Assembly: GCF_900637665.1 (NCBI RefSeq) | Contig: NZ_LR134386.1 | Coordinates: forward strand, 3,588,501 to 3,652,500 | Source: Chryseobacterium nakagawai | Lineage (GTDB): Bacteria > Bacteroidota > Bacteroidia > Flavobacteriales > Weeksellaceae | Reading direction: 5' to 3' | Length of the DNA: 64,000 nt | Shown here: positions 1-9,407 of the stretch, in pieces | Position numbering within the stretch: the first letter of the stretch is position 1 | Layout of the letters: each line of letters begins with the position of its first letter | Notes under the pieces: generated by a model | What the model was told of the DNA's origin: nothing | The model's input: the letters and a program-made list of their open reading frames with translations, nothing else | Database searches by the model: none | Program-made: the position numbers and the translations under genes

Positions 1-1934
1 TTGAATCTCTCACTGGCGGTTTGATAATAGGAAATAGTCCGTGAAATGAGTGTATCATTCTTTGATTTTACTTCAGATAGGGACTGGCTGGCCCCGGAAA
101 CGATGAACTGTTCTACTCTTCTTCTGTCATCTATTTGAGTGAATATAGTGCCCTTCAACATCCCTAATGTCCTGTAATTTCCCAGGAATGCACGTTCGTC
201 CCCCACTTTGGTTTGATTGATATCTTTTCCGTACAGAGATGTCGTGTAAGACCAGCCGAGATATCCGAATAATGTCGGCATCAGATCGATCTGTGATGTC
301 AGACGATTGATCTTTTCAGTTTTTTGCAGAGGAAGATTATAGATGATGGCAGGAATATGATGATTGGCAATGTTGATTTCCCATCTCCCTGCACTATTGG
401 CACAATGATCAGCAACGATCACAAAGACTGTATTCTTGAACCACGATTTTGTTTTTGCATCAGCCAAAAATTTCCCTAAAGCATAATCTGTATATTTTAC
501 AGCAGCATTTCGGTCACCTTGCGGAAGATCGATTTTACCTTTGGGAAAAGTAAAAGGCTTATGGTTGGAAGTCGTCATAACAAACTGAAAAAACGGCTGA
601 TTTGCTTTAGTGCTTTTGTCGGCGTATTTTATCGATTGTTTATAAAGATCTTCGTCACAGATGCCCCAGGCATTTTCAAAAGTGACCTCGTTGTCTTTAA
701 TTTGAAATCTGTCGGTTTTAATGTTGTCTGGCAAAGGATTTCCTCTGTCTCTGTCGACAATATCAAAGCCCTGACCTCCGAAAAAAGTATTCATATTATC
801 AAAATAACCATCCCCGCCATAAATAAAATAAGGCTGATAGTTCTTTGCTTTCACAATCGCGGAAACGGAAAATAACTCCTGATTATCCGGTCTTCTTACA
901 ATGCTGTTTCCTGGAGTTGGCGGCACGGAAAGCATTAAAGCCTCCATTCCCCGGACAGTCCTTGTGCCTGTCGCATAAAGGTTTGTGAAAAAGATACTCT
1001 GATCGGCAAGCCTGTCGTAATTAGGGGTGATATTATCCTTATTGCCGAATGCTTTTAGAAATTCCCCACTGAAACTTTCTATGGTGATTAAAATAATATT
1101 CGGTCTATGCTCATTATTCCCTTGTGTTACCCTTGAAATACCATCATTTGTTTCAGTAAAATATTTTTGATTATCCTGTAAAAGATCTTGTTTCAAAACC
1201 GAATAAGCTTCTTTTTCCGGAAGTGTCGGGTAAAATATTTCATAATCCAGTTCGTTTGACTGATACGCAGAAACAAAAGAAAAAGCCCCGTTTTTTCCAA
1301 GCTCATTCACCACAAGATTGTCAGTGAAATCTGCCTGTTTATTTTTCATCACCAATCCTAAAACCACAGCAATCGTCAAAACCGGAACTGCATAAATCAA
1401 ACGGTGTCGTATGGGATTTTTAACGGAAAAAGTATTTTTGAAAATGTCAAGTTTTTTGAATAAAAAAAATGTCAGGATAATCAATCCTATCAAAACAGCT
1501 CCAATCAAAGGTAAAGGATAAGACTGATCGATGTTTTCAAAGACTTCATAGGTGTAGATCAGATAGTCGATGGCAATAAAATTAAATCTCACGCCGAACT
1601 CTTCCCAAAAGGGAATTTCTGCCAAAAGACTGAAGTAAATAATGAATAATAGTAAACTTAAATAGAAATAGGTAAAGCACTTATCGAATAATGATCCGAT
1701 CCATTTTCTTGGAATCAGCAATAGATAAACGGTATACAAAGCCAAAAATAACGAACCCATTGTAAGATCGAAGACAAATCCTGTGAAAAAAGCCCTCAGG
1801 ATATGCCTAATGTTGAGATCCAAATCATTTACAGACCAGATCAGCAATATGATCCTTACCACAAATGATAAAAAAACATATAAACTTAAAACACCAAAGA
1901 GTGTTGAAAATCTGCCATTGAATAATTTTTTCAT
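1..1934 (-). CDS. LTA synthase-family sulfatase, membrane-anchored (3' end cut by window)
   Basis: About 644 codons are visible. The start is ATG at 1934 (MKKLFN...) and the frame stays open to base 1, so the C-terminus is missing. The N-terminal ~200 residues form about five hydrophobic segments. After them comes a periplasmic sulfatase/alkaline-phosphatase-fold domain with NIILITIESFSG (metal-binding Glu), GTRTVRGMEAL (the region of the catalytic Thr in LtaS-type enzymes) and VADHCANSAG. Family members transfer or hydrolyse phosphoglycerol or phosphoethanolamine groups outside the membrane. Gram-negative bacteria lack lipoteichoic acid, so the substrate here may be a lipid or glycan modification. 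It faces away from the metal block and probably does not share its promoter. Family certain, substrate unknown. Confidence 0.9.
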   Translation of the reverse strand, partial: MKKLFNGRFSTLFGVLSLYVFLSFVVRIILLIWSVNDLDLNIRHILRAFFTGFVFDLTMGSLFLALYTVYLLLIPRKWIGSLFDKCFTYFYLSLLLFIIYFSLLAEIPFWEEFGVRFNFIAIDYLIYTYEVFENIDQSYPLPLIGAVLIGLIILTFFLFKKLDIFKNTFSVKNPIRHRLIYAVPVLTIAVVLGLVMKNKQADFTDNLVVNELGKNGAFSFVSAYQSNELDYEIFYPTLPEKEAYSVLKQDLLQDNQKYFTETNDGISRVTQGNNEHRPNIILITIESFSGEFLKAFGNKDNITPNYDRLADQSIFFTNLYATGTRTVRGMEALMLSVPPTPGNSIVRRPDNQELFSVSAIVKAKNYQPYFIYGGDGYFDNMNTFFGGQGFDIVDRDRGNPLPDNIKTDRFQIKDNEVTFENAWGICDEDLYKQSIKYADKSTKANQPFFQFVMTTSNHKPFTFPKGKIDLPQGDRNAAVKYTDYALGKFLADAKTKSWFKNTVFVIVADHCANSAGRWEINIANHHIPAIIYNLPLQKTEKINRLTSQIDLMPTLFGYLGWSYTTSLYGKDINQTKVGDERAFLGNYRTLGMLKGTIFTQIDDRRRVEQFIVSGASQSLSEVKSKNDTLISRTISYYQTASERF

Positions 1935-2592
1935 AACTAAGTGTAATATATTGTAGTGAGTAATATTAAAACTGGGATCGGCGGATGTCATCGCTTCTTA
2001 ATCTAACCTTCGTTTCAAAAAATAATCATCAATAGTCTCCAAATCGATCATTCAAATTTTAAAAATGATCCTTTAAAAAACGGCTTGATCCGGAAATAAG
2101 TGAAGGGTAAGGTACATCAATTAAACTACTACCACCCAACACTAAAAGTGAATAAGACGAAATTTAGAATTGTTCCATTCTGCAAAAAATATGGATACTT
2201 TTTTTCACTGTGTCTTATTGACATTCGATGGGATCAATTACCTACTTCTCCCGATCCAATAAGGATGGATGATTGCGAATGACTGCTAATTGGCATTAGT
2301 CTGCTGTAAGTCGATGAAATGTTAATCTGTGAAGGATGCAAACTTTCATGATCAGAATACAACATCAGTCATTTAACAAATGACCACCTTTGGCTCGTAG
2401 TAATTCATTCTATTTGCGATGTCATCCACGTCTTATAAATCAATCATTTTTCCAATTAAACCATCAGAAAGTATTTGATATATTTTCAAAAGGTTGAGAG
2501 TAAGGGATAGATGCATTGAAGCTCTATCCTTTTTTATTACAAAAATTTATTCTTATCAATAAAGAATCCCAAAAAATTAAAATTTTAAAAAA
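1935..2592. other. 658-base intergenic region without a convincing gene
   Basis: This lies between the divergent sulfatase and YceI-like genes. The only ORF of any length (about 2100-2282, 60 codons) has no recognisable domain and looks accidental. The stretch is AT-rich. Its one clear element is a hairpin plus T-run at 2505-2535. It could be a degraded gene, a small RNA region or a junction of the island to the right. No copy of the tRNA-Arg 3' end was seen here by eye. Confidence 0.5.
2505..2535 (+). terminator. Rho-independent terminator or attenuator upstream of the YceI-like gene
   Basis: GGATAGA (2505-2511) pairs with TCTATCC (2523-2529) and is followed by six T. No protein gene ends upstream on this strand. 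It may terminate an unannotated small RNA or act as an attenuator before the gene at 2593. Confidence 0.5.
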
Positions 2593-3129
2593 ATGAAAAC
2601 AACAAAACAATTGATCAGCATCGGTTTATTATACGGTGCCATTTTATTACCTCAATTCTCAAACGCTCAAAAGTTAATTCAGAAATCTGTCGATGTAACA
2701 ATCACCGGAACATCTCCGATGCACGATTGGGAAATGACAGGTTCCACAGCCACCTTCTCCGGGACTGCAGCAGGCAATGTGATCAACAACGTTACTTTAA
2801 CGGTTCCTGTAAAAAGCCTCAAGGCAGAAAAAGGAAAAACAATGGAAAAGAAAGCCTATGCAGCATTGAAACCTGATAAAGCACCAAATGTAACTTTTAC
2901 GGCAACTTCTCTAAAGGTTGGAAAAAGCAATGCTACAGGAAAGTTGACCATAGCAGGAACTTCTAAAAATGTTTCCTTCCCCGTCTCAATTGTAAAAAAA
3001 GGAAGTTCGTACACGATTGAGGGCACGGAGACCATTAAACTTTCAGAATTTGGAATGTAACGCCCTGGATTTTTGGGAATCAAAACCGGCGATGCTGTGA
3101 CTGTAAAAGTAAATGTGACAGCAGAATAG
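2593..3129 (+). pseudogene. YceI-like exported protein interrupted by a late in-frame stop
   Basis: The protein starts at ATG 2593 with a signal peptide of about 25 residues ending NAQ, then a YceI-type beta-barrel (lipocalin-like; family members bind isoprenoid or other amphiphiles in the periplasm). The frame is stopped by TAA at 3058-3060 after ...LSEFGM. Translation of the same frame continues as RPGFLGIKTGDAVTVK... to TAG at 3127-3129. That is the expected last beta-strand region (KTGDxVTV) of the family. A single sense codon therefore seems to have become a stop, removing about 22 residues. No frameshift is needed. It could be a real nonsense mutation, a sequencing error, or a shorter but working protein. 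Confidence 0.75.
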
Positions 3130-3250
3130 ATCTGTCACTCTTGATCTCCTCCTCAGTTTATCAACGAAAATTTAAAAAATTCAGTCTGATTAGAATTTAA
3201 TCTATGTGGTAGCATTTTACTATTTATAAAGATGAAGTGCTTATCATTAA

Positions 3251-3291
3251 TTTAAAATCATTCTTAACGAAACATTGCATAATTTTGATCT
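3251..3291 (+). promoter_or_regulatory. Promoter with TAnnTTTG element, copy 1 of a duplicated upstream region
   Basis: The bases 3251-3289 match 9890-9928 at 38 of 39 positions. Each copy ends in TAATTTTG (here 3280-3287), the Bacteroidota -7 element TAnnTTTG, only four bases before the start codon. That places transcription start at or next to the first codon, so the mRNA is probably leaderless. No clear TTG -33 box is seen. Confidence 0.6.
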
Positions 3292-3672
3292 GTGAAAAAG
3301 TGGGTTTCCATATTATTGCTTTCCTTATATCTGGTTTCAACAACTGAGCTTAATCAGTTATTGAAGCTGCCTATTCTTGTAGAGCATTATATTGAGCATA
3401 AAGGGCTCAATCCGGAAATGACCTTTACTGAATTTCTGAAAATACATTACGACCATCCTGTTAAAGATTCGGATTATAAGACAGACCAAAAATTGCCTTT
3501 TGCAGATCACTCTTTTCCACTCGCTCTCGTTTTTACGGTGAATCCTGATTTCAGTGTAGAAATAAAAAAGCAAATACCCTGTGATCACCCGAAGGTAACT
3601 TTTTCTTACAGCCCGGTTTTCTATCATAAAGACGCGGTAAATTCTATCTGGCAGCCGCCAAAAAACTGTTAA
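3292..3672 (+). CDS. Small exported protein, paralogue A (unknown family)
   Basis: 126 residues starting at GTG 3292 (MKKWVSILLL in the protein). The N-terminal hydrophobic segment looks like a signal peptide or anchor. It is followed by conserved features shared with the protein at 9931: TTEL-QLLK-PILVEH-EHK, EMTF-FLK-HYD-PVKD-DYKTD-KLPF, and a C-terminal SIWQPP. Several His residues and a C-terminal Cys could bind metal, but this is inference. It precedes the CzcA-type pump, and its paralogue follows the pump genes, so a role in metal handling is plausible. I do not recognise a named domain. The GTG start is supported by alignment with the ATG start of paralogue B and by the duplicated promoter. 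Confidence 0.75.
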   Translation: MKKWVSILLLSLYLVSTTELNQLLKLPILVEHYIEHKGLNPEMTFTEFLKIHYDHPVKDSDYKTDQKLPFADHSFPLALVFTVNPDFSVEIKKQIPCDHPKVTFSYSPVFYHKDAVNSIWQPPKNC

Positions 3673-3857
3673 TCAGCCTTTTTATTTTTATGTTACAACA
3701 CGTCTTGTGTTGAGCTCTCCCCTGCTTCTATTATTCATCAACAAAAGAAAAATCAGGTCTGTACTTACTGGTAAGCACAGCGATTTTGTAGAACATCATT
3801 GACAGGAATAGGGAGCAAAAACTATCTATTTAAAATTAAGATTTAACAGAATTATTT

Positions 3858-6800
3858 ATGCTAACAAAAATCATTGAGTTTTCTGTAAAGAATAAACTCA
3901 TTATAGCATTATTGGTATTCGGGTTGATAGGCGTAGGTGCTTATCAGGTCACGCAACTACCAATAGATGCAGTGCCTGACATAACCAATAATCAGGTTCA
4001 GGTGATCACAACTGCTCCATCATTTGGGGCGACAGATATCGAAAGATTGGTCACTTTCCCAATAGAACAAGCCAACAGTAATATTTCGGGGATGAAAGAG
4101 ATCCGGAGTTTTTCAAGGTTCGGGCTTTCATTAGTGACCATTGTTTTTGATGACAATGTTGATATTTATTGGGCAAGACAACAAGTTGCAGAGAGACTGC
4201 AACAAGTTCAAAATCAAATTCCGCAAGACGTCGGAACACCTTCTTTAGGACCTATTTCTACGGGACTTGGTGAAATCTATCAATACGTTGTCCGTCCGAA
4301 AAAAGGATACGAAAGCAAATACGATATTACGGAACTCAGAACGCTTCAGGATTGGATTGTCAGAAGACAATTGCTTGGTGTAAAAGGCGTTGCAGAAGTC
4401 AGCAGTTTTGGTGGTAAACTGAAACAATATGAAATTTCCGTCAATCCGGATAAACTCAATGCTTACGGAATCACCATTACCGATGTTTTCGATGCGTTGA
4501 AAACCAATAACCAGAATACAGGCGGTTCTTATATAGAAAAAGGACCTACTGTCCTATACATACGAAGCGAAGGATTGGTCGGAAATCTGTATGATATCAA
4601 AAACATTGCGATCGCCAACAAAAACAATGATGTTCCTCTGTTTATAAGAGATATTGCAGAGGTGCGTTACGGTTATGCGACAAGATTTGGGGCAATGACT
4701 TATAATGACAATGGCGAAGTTTCCGGTGCGATCGTGATGATGCTGAAAGGTGAAAACAGCAGCGAGGTGATCAAAAATGTAAAAGCCAAAATCGCACAGA
4801 TTCAAAAAACCTTGCCGGAAGGAGTTGTGATTGAGCCATTCTTAGACCGAACCAAAATGGTGAACAACGCCATTGGTACTGTTGAAAAAAACCTGATGGA
4901 AGGCGCATTGATTGTCGTTTTTGTACTGGTTTTATTTCTGGGTAATTTCCGTGCAGGTTTGTTGGTCGCGTCTGTCATTCCTTTAGCGATGCTTTTTGCA
5001 GTTTGTATGATGAATCTCTTTGGCGTCAGCGGAAATCTGATGAGTCTGGGTGCATTGGATTTCGGGCTGATTATAGATGGTGCCGTGATTATTGTAGAAT
5101 CTGTCATGCATCAGTTTACCCACAATTCAAAATTCCGGAAAGCACTATCCGTTTCAAAACAGGAAATGGATACGATTGTAATAGATTCCGCAGGAAAGAT
5201 GATGAACAGTGCGGTTTTCGGGCAGATTATCATACTAATTGTATATCTGCCTATTTTAACATTACAAGGGATTGAAGGTAAAATGTTCAAACCAATGGCA
5301 CAAACAGTTGCCTTCGCTTTATTGGGCGCGTTTCTGCTTTCGCTGACTTATATTCCGATGATGAGTTCTATCATTTTAAGCAAAAAAATAAACCACAAAA
5401 TGAACTTCTCAGACCGATTAATGGCGAAGGCTGAAAATCTTTACCGAAAAACATTACTAAAAGTTTTAAGAATACCGAAAACCATTTTCAGTATTGTGAT
5501 TGTACTTTTTGTCCTTTCAGTAGTGGTTCTAAGCAGAATGGGAGGCGAATTTATACCATCCCTGGAAGAAGGAGATTTTGCTGTTGATACCAGAGTTTTG
5601 CCCGGAAGCAACCTCAAAACCACAATTGAAAGTACGCAGAAAGCAGCTCATATTCTGAAAACCCGCTTTCCGGAAGTTCAGAAAGTAGTTACCAAAATAG
5701 GAAGCGGAGAAGTTCCCACCGACCCGATGCCGATGGATGCTTCGGATATGATGGTAATCCTGAAAGATAAAAGCGAATGGACTTCCGCCAAAACCTTTCC
5801 GGAGCTTTCAGACAAAATGAGCAAAGCGTTGGAAGATGTTCCCGGAATTACCGTTGGTTTTCAGTATCCTGTGCAGATGCGTTTTAATGAATTGATGACC
5901 GGCGCAAGACAGGATGTTGTTTTGAAAATATTCGGAGAAGATCTGGAAATATTGGCGAAAAATGCCAATCAGCTTGGTAAAATAATCAATACCGTAAAGG
6001 GAACTCAAAATCTATATATCGAGCCTGTTTCTGGTCTTCCGCAGGTGATTATCCAATACAACAGACCGGTGATTGCACAATATCATTTGTCTATCGGAGA
6101 CATCAACAGAGTGATCAATACCGCTTTTGCAGGGCAAAGCACAGGTCTGGTTTTCGAGGGCGAAAAACGTTTTGATATGGTCGTCAGATTAAACAGTAAT
6201 GACCGAAAGAATCTGGATGATGTCAGGAATTTATTAATTCCCACGCCGTCTGGTAATCAGATTCCGCTTTCTCAGCTTGCCAATGTCGAGATTAAAGATG
6301 GTCCGAACCAAATCCAGCGTGAGAACGGGCAACGGAGAATTGTGGTAGGTTTTAACATCAAAAACCGTGATGTTCAGGGAATTGTAGAAGAACTTCAAGC
6401 CAAAGTTGACAAACAATTGAAACTTCCTACAGGATATTATGTCACGTACGGAGGTTCTTTTGAAAACCTCAAAAATGCCAAAAACAGACTGATGATTGCA
6501 GTTCCTATTGCCTTGGTTTTAATTTTTGTACTGTTGTTTCTGGCGTTTAATTCGGTGAAAGAAAGTCTTTTGATTTATACGGCGATTCCGCTTTCCATTA
6601 TAGGCGGTGTGCTGTTACTGGCTGCAAGAGGAATGCCTTTCAGCATCAGTGCTGGTGTTGGATTCATCGCGCTTTTCGGTGTGGCTGTCCTTAATGGAAT
6701 TGTACTGATTTCAGAATTCAACAGACTGTATAAAGGTGGCATTAAAAATATTGTCAGAATTGTGGTAGACGGCGGAGAAGCCAGATTAAGACCAGTGTTG

Positions 6801-8207
6801 ATGACTGCTTTTGTGGCTTCATTAGGATTTATCCCGATGGCAGTGAGTAACGGCGCCGGAGCAGAAGTCCAAAGACCATTGGCAACCGTTGTCATCGGCG
6901 GACTTTTGATTGCGACATTGCTCACCCTTTTTGTGCTTCCACTGCTTTACGTAACTATTGAAAAAGGATTAAAAATGAAAAATAACCGCAAAAATATAAT
7001 AACGCCTGTTCTCATTATTTTCTGTGTTTTAACAGGAAATATGATGAATTCTCAAACCAAAGTTACTTTAGATCAAGCGGTTGCCATCGCTTTGAAAAAC
7101 AACAGAGGTCTTAAGAATGAGAAATTAAAATCAGAATATGCAAAAGCACTCATCAAGACTTCTTCTGACATTCCTCAGACAGGAATTTCTGCGGATTACG
7201 GGCAAATCAACAGCGCTTACAGTGATCTGAAATTTGGGGTTTCCCAGAGCATTGCATTTCCCACTGTTTACAAAAAACAGAAAAATCTGTACACAGAAGA
7301 ATGGAAAAAAAGCGAGCTGAATATTTCATTAAAAGAATATCAGCTGAAAAAAAGCGTGACACTCACCTTCTACAACATTCTGTATTGGCAGGAAAAGAAA
7401 AAAATTCTGAATGAATCTTTGGATTTTTATGCTCAATTTCTGGATAAGGCAACTTTAAGATTAAAAAGTGGCGAGAGTAATATTTTGGAAAAAGCAACTG
7501 CTGCCAATCAAAAATCAGCTATTGAAATTCAGATCAAACAGGTGAAACAGGAACTCAGAACTTTGCAGCTGCAATTGCAATGGCTTCTGAATTCAGAAAC
7601 TGAAGTAATTCTTGATGGAGACCGTATTTTTTCTCTTTCCAATCTTCAAAATGACGTTTCCGGTAATCCTTCGTTAAAAATATTGGAACAGCAAAAAAGC
7701 ATTGCAGCACAACAAACGGCTTTGGAAAAATCCAAATTATTGCCGGGTTTACAATTCGCTTATAATCTCAACAGTTTCCGTGGAATGGGTGCGGATGACA
7801 AAGTGTACAATGCTTCACCACAGTTTCATTCGGTTCAGGTTGGTGTTTCAGTTCCCATATTTTCGGGCGGACAAAAAGCGAGAATTGAAGCTTCAAAAAT
7901 TGCAGAATCTGTGACCGAAAATGATCTTCAGAATGCGGAGTTTACATTAAAAAATCAGTATAAAAAACTATCAGAAATTCAGCAGAAAAACCTGGAAATT
8001 GTTTCTCAGTACGAGAAATATGAACTTAAAAATGCCGATACGATTCTGGAAACCGCTCAAAAACAGTTCATCAACGGAGAAATTAATTATCTCGAATTCG
8101 TAATGCTTGCCAATCATGCGATCAGCATCAAAAATAATTATACAGATGCCGTTTGGAATCTTAATGAAAGTATTGTTGAGCTGGAATATATCACTTTAAA
8201 TCAATAA
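3858..8207 (+). CDS. CzcA/CusA-type heavy-metal RND pump fused to an outer-membrane factor
   Basis: 1449 residues. Residues 1 to ~1039 are a complete HME-RND inner-membrane pump with twelve expected membrane segments, two porter regions and the proton-relay motif GALDFGLIIDGAVIIVE (D401, D407). The segment near VPTDPMPMDASD resembles CzcA-like members more than CusA, so divalent cations are likelier than copper, but the metal is not proven. From M1040 on, a second signal-like stretch is followed by a TolC-type outer-membrane factor (coiled coils, SVPIFSGGQKARIEA, QKQFINGEINYLEFV). Such fusions are known in Bacteroidota. GGATT five bases before codon 1040 could also allow internal initiation. 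The adaptor gene follows after three bases, so pump, channel and adaptor are co-expressed. Confidence 0.95.
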   Translation: MLTKIIEFSVKNKLIIALLVFGLIGVGAYQVTQLPIDAVPDITNNQVQVITTAPSFGATDIERLVTFPIEQANSNISGMKEIRSFSRFGLSLVTIVFDDNVDIYWARQQVAERLQQVQNQIPQDVGTPSLGPISTGLGEIYQYVVRPKKGYESKYDITELRTLQDWIVRRQLLGVKGVAEVSSFGGKLKQYEISVNPDKLNAYGITITDVFDALKTNNQNTGGSYIEKGPTVLYIRSEGLVGNLYDIKNIAIANKNNDVPLFIRDIAEVRYGYATRFGAMTYNDNGEVSGAIVMMLKGENSSEVIKNVKAKIAQIQKTLPEGVVIEPFLDRTKMVNNAIGTVEKNLMEGALIVVFVLVLFLGNFRAGLLVASVIPLAMLFAVCMMNLFGVSGNLMSLGALDFGLIIDGAVIIVESVMHQFTHNSKFRKALSVSKQEMDTIVIDSAGKMMNSAVFGQIIILIVYLPILTLQGIEGKMFKPMAQTVAFALLGAFLLSLTYIPMMSSIILSKKINHKMNFSDRLMAKAENLYRKTLLKVLRIPKTIFSIVIVLFVLSVVVLSRMGGEFIPSLEEGDFAVDTRVLPGSNLKTTIESTQKAAHILKTRFPEVQKVVTKIGSGEVPTDPMPMDASDMMVILKDKSEWTSAKTFPELSDKMSKALEDVPGITVGFQYPVQMRFNELMTGARQDVVLKIFGEDLEILAKNANQLGKIINTVKGTQNLYIEPVSGLPQVIIQYNRPVIAQYHLSIGDINRVINTAFAGQSTGLVFEGEKRFDMVVRLNSNDRKNLDDVRNLLIPTPSGNQIPLSQLANVEIKDGPNQIQRENGQRRIVVGFNIKNRDVQGIVEELQAKVDKQLKLPTGYYVTYGGSFENLKNAKNRLMIAVPIALVLIFVLLFLAFNSVKESLLIYTAIPLSIIGGVLLLAARGMPFSISAGVGFIALFGVAVLNGIVLISEFNRLYKGGIKNIVRIVVDGGEARLRPVLMTAFVASLGFIPMAVSNGAGAEVQRPLATVVIGGLLIATLLTLFVLPLLYVTIEKGLKMKNNRKNIITPVLIIFCVLTGNMMNSQTKVTLDQAVAIALKNNRGLKNEKLKSEYAKALIKTSSDIPQTGISADYGQINSAYSDLKFGVSQSIAFPTVYKKQKNLYTEEWKKSELNISLKEYQLKKSVTLTFYNILYWQEKKKILNESLDFYAQFLDKATLRLKSGESNILEKATAANQKSAIEIQIKQVKQELRTLQLQLQWLLNSETEVILDGDRIFSLSNLQNDVSGNPSLKILEQQKSIAAQQTALEKSKLLPGLQFAYNLNSFRGMGADDKVYNASPQFHSVQVGVSVPIFSGGQKARIEASKIAESVTENDLQNAEFTLKNQYKKLSEIQQKNLEIVSQYEKYELKNADTILETAQKQFINGEINYLEFVMLANHAISIKNNYTDAVWNLNESIVELEYITLNQ

Positions 8208-8210
8208 ATT

Positions 8211-9365
8211 ATGTTAAAATCAATTCAAAATAAATATTCGGTTTTATTAATACTTGCTCTCTTTTTTTCGGTTCAGTGCCATCAAAAAGAAGAAACTATT
8301 GCAAAGCCAACAGCTCCTAAAGATGAAACTACGGTTACATTGACCGATGCTCAGCTTAAAAATACGACTATCGAAACAATGCCATTGTCTGAGAAAAATA
8401 TTTCTACGGTGCTCAAGATCAACGGAAAAATAGATGTACCACCACAGAATTTGGTTTCCGTAAGTGTTCCGTTGGGCGGCTATCTGAAAAATACCAATCT
8501 CCTTCCGGGAATGCGGGTAAATAAAGGACAGGTGATCGCTGTGATAGAAAATCCTCAGTTTATACAGCTTCAGCAGGATTATCTGATGGCTAAATCGAAG
8601 CTTCATTTTGCAGAACTGGATTATAACAGGCAAAAAAAGCTGAACCAAAGCCAGGCAAGCAGTGATAAAGTGATGCAGATGGCGCAGTCTGAGATGAACA
8701 GCCAGAGAATTATGATGAATACTTTGGCAGAACAGCTTAAGATCGTGAACATCAACGCGGGCAGTCTTACTTCGGGGAACATCAGGAAAAGTGTTCCGGT
8801 GTACAGCACGATCAACGGTTTTGTGAGCAAAGTGAATGTGAATATCGGAAAGTTTGTCAATCCTTCTGATGTTTTGTTTGAACTCATCAATCCCAATGAC
8901 ATTCACCTGAACCTAAAAGTGTATGAAAAAGACCTGCAAATGTTGAAAATCGGACAAAGATTTACCGCCAATACCAATACGCAGCCGGATAAAAAATACG
9001 GTGGCGAAATTATCCTGATCAGCAAAGATATCAATGCAGACGGAACGGCAGATGTGCATTGCCATTTTGAGCAGTACGATCACAATCTGACTCCAGGGAT
9101 GTATATGAACGCTGAGATCGAGACTGAAACATCCTTTTCCAACGCGCTACCAGAGGAAAGCATTGTTAATTTTGAAGGTAAAGATTATGTTTTTGTTGAG
9201 GGGAAAAAACAAACTTATAAAATGATTCCGGTAACGCTGGGAGAAGCTGAAAACGGTTTCATTCAAATCAAAAATTTTGAAAATTTTAAGAACAGAAAAA
9301 TCGTTACCAAGAATGCGTACACGCTTTTGATGAAGCTAAAAAATACGGCAAGTGAAGAGGAATAA
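8211..9365 (+). CDS. RND efflux periplasmic adaptor lipoprotein (CzcB/CusB type)
   Basis: 384 residues. The signal peptide ends in a lipobox with Cys23 (FFSVQC), so it is a lipoprotein. After it come a barrel-sandwich (lipoyl-like) part around LVSVSVPLGGYL and VYSTINGFVSKVNVNIGKFV, an alpha-hairpin between them, and a beta-barrel (KKYGGEIILIS...LTPGMYMNAEIET). These adaptors join the inner-membrane pump to the outer-membrane channel and may hand over metal. The gene starts three bases after the pump stop. It has few His or Met residues near the N-terminus, which argues against a CusB-like methionine metal site. Confidence 0.93.
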   Translation: MLKSIQNKYSVLLILALFFSVQCHQKEETIAKPTAPKDETTVTLTDAQLKNTTIETMPLSEKNISTVLKINGKIDVPPQNLVSVSVPLGGYLKNTNLLPGMRVNKGQVIAVIENPQFIQLQQDYLMAKSKLHFAELDYNRQKKLNQSQASSDKVMQMAQSEMNSQRIMMNTLAEQLKIVNINAGSLTSGNIRKSVPVYSTINGFVSKVNVNIGKFVNPSDVLFELINPNDIHLNLKVYEKDLQMLKIGQRFTANTNTQPDKKYGGEIILISKDINADGTADVHCHFEQYDHNLTPGMYMNAEIETETSFSNALPEESIVNFEGKDYVFVEGKKQTYKMIPVTLGEAENGFIQIKNFENFKNRKIVTKNAYTLLMKLKNTASEEE

Positions 9366-9407
9366 TTCCACTCAAATAAATATTAATCCAAAAAAAAATA
9401 AAAAATT

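Noticed and set aside
519..875. 118-codon plus-strand frame
   Set aside because: It lies antisense within the sulfatase gene and has no domain or plausible upstream signal.
2100..2282. 60-codon frame in the first intergenic region
   Set aside because: It starts with a non-ATG codon and has no recognisable features or promoter.
8247..8906. 219-codon minus-strand frame
   Set aside because: It is antisense to the adaptor lipoprotein gene, with composition typical of a shadow frame.
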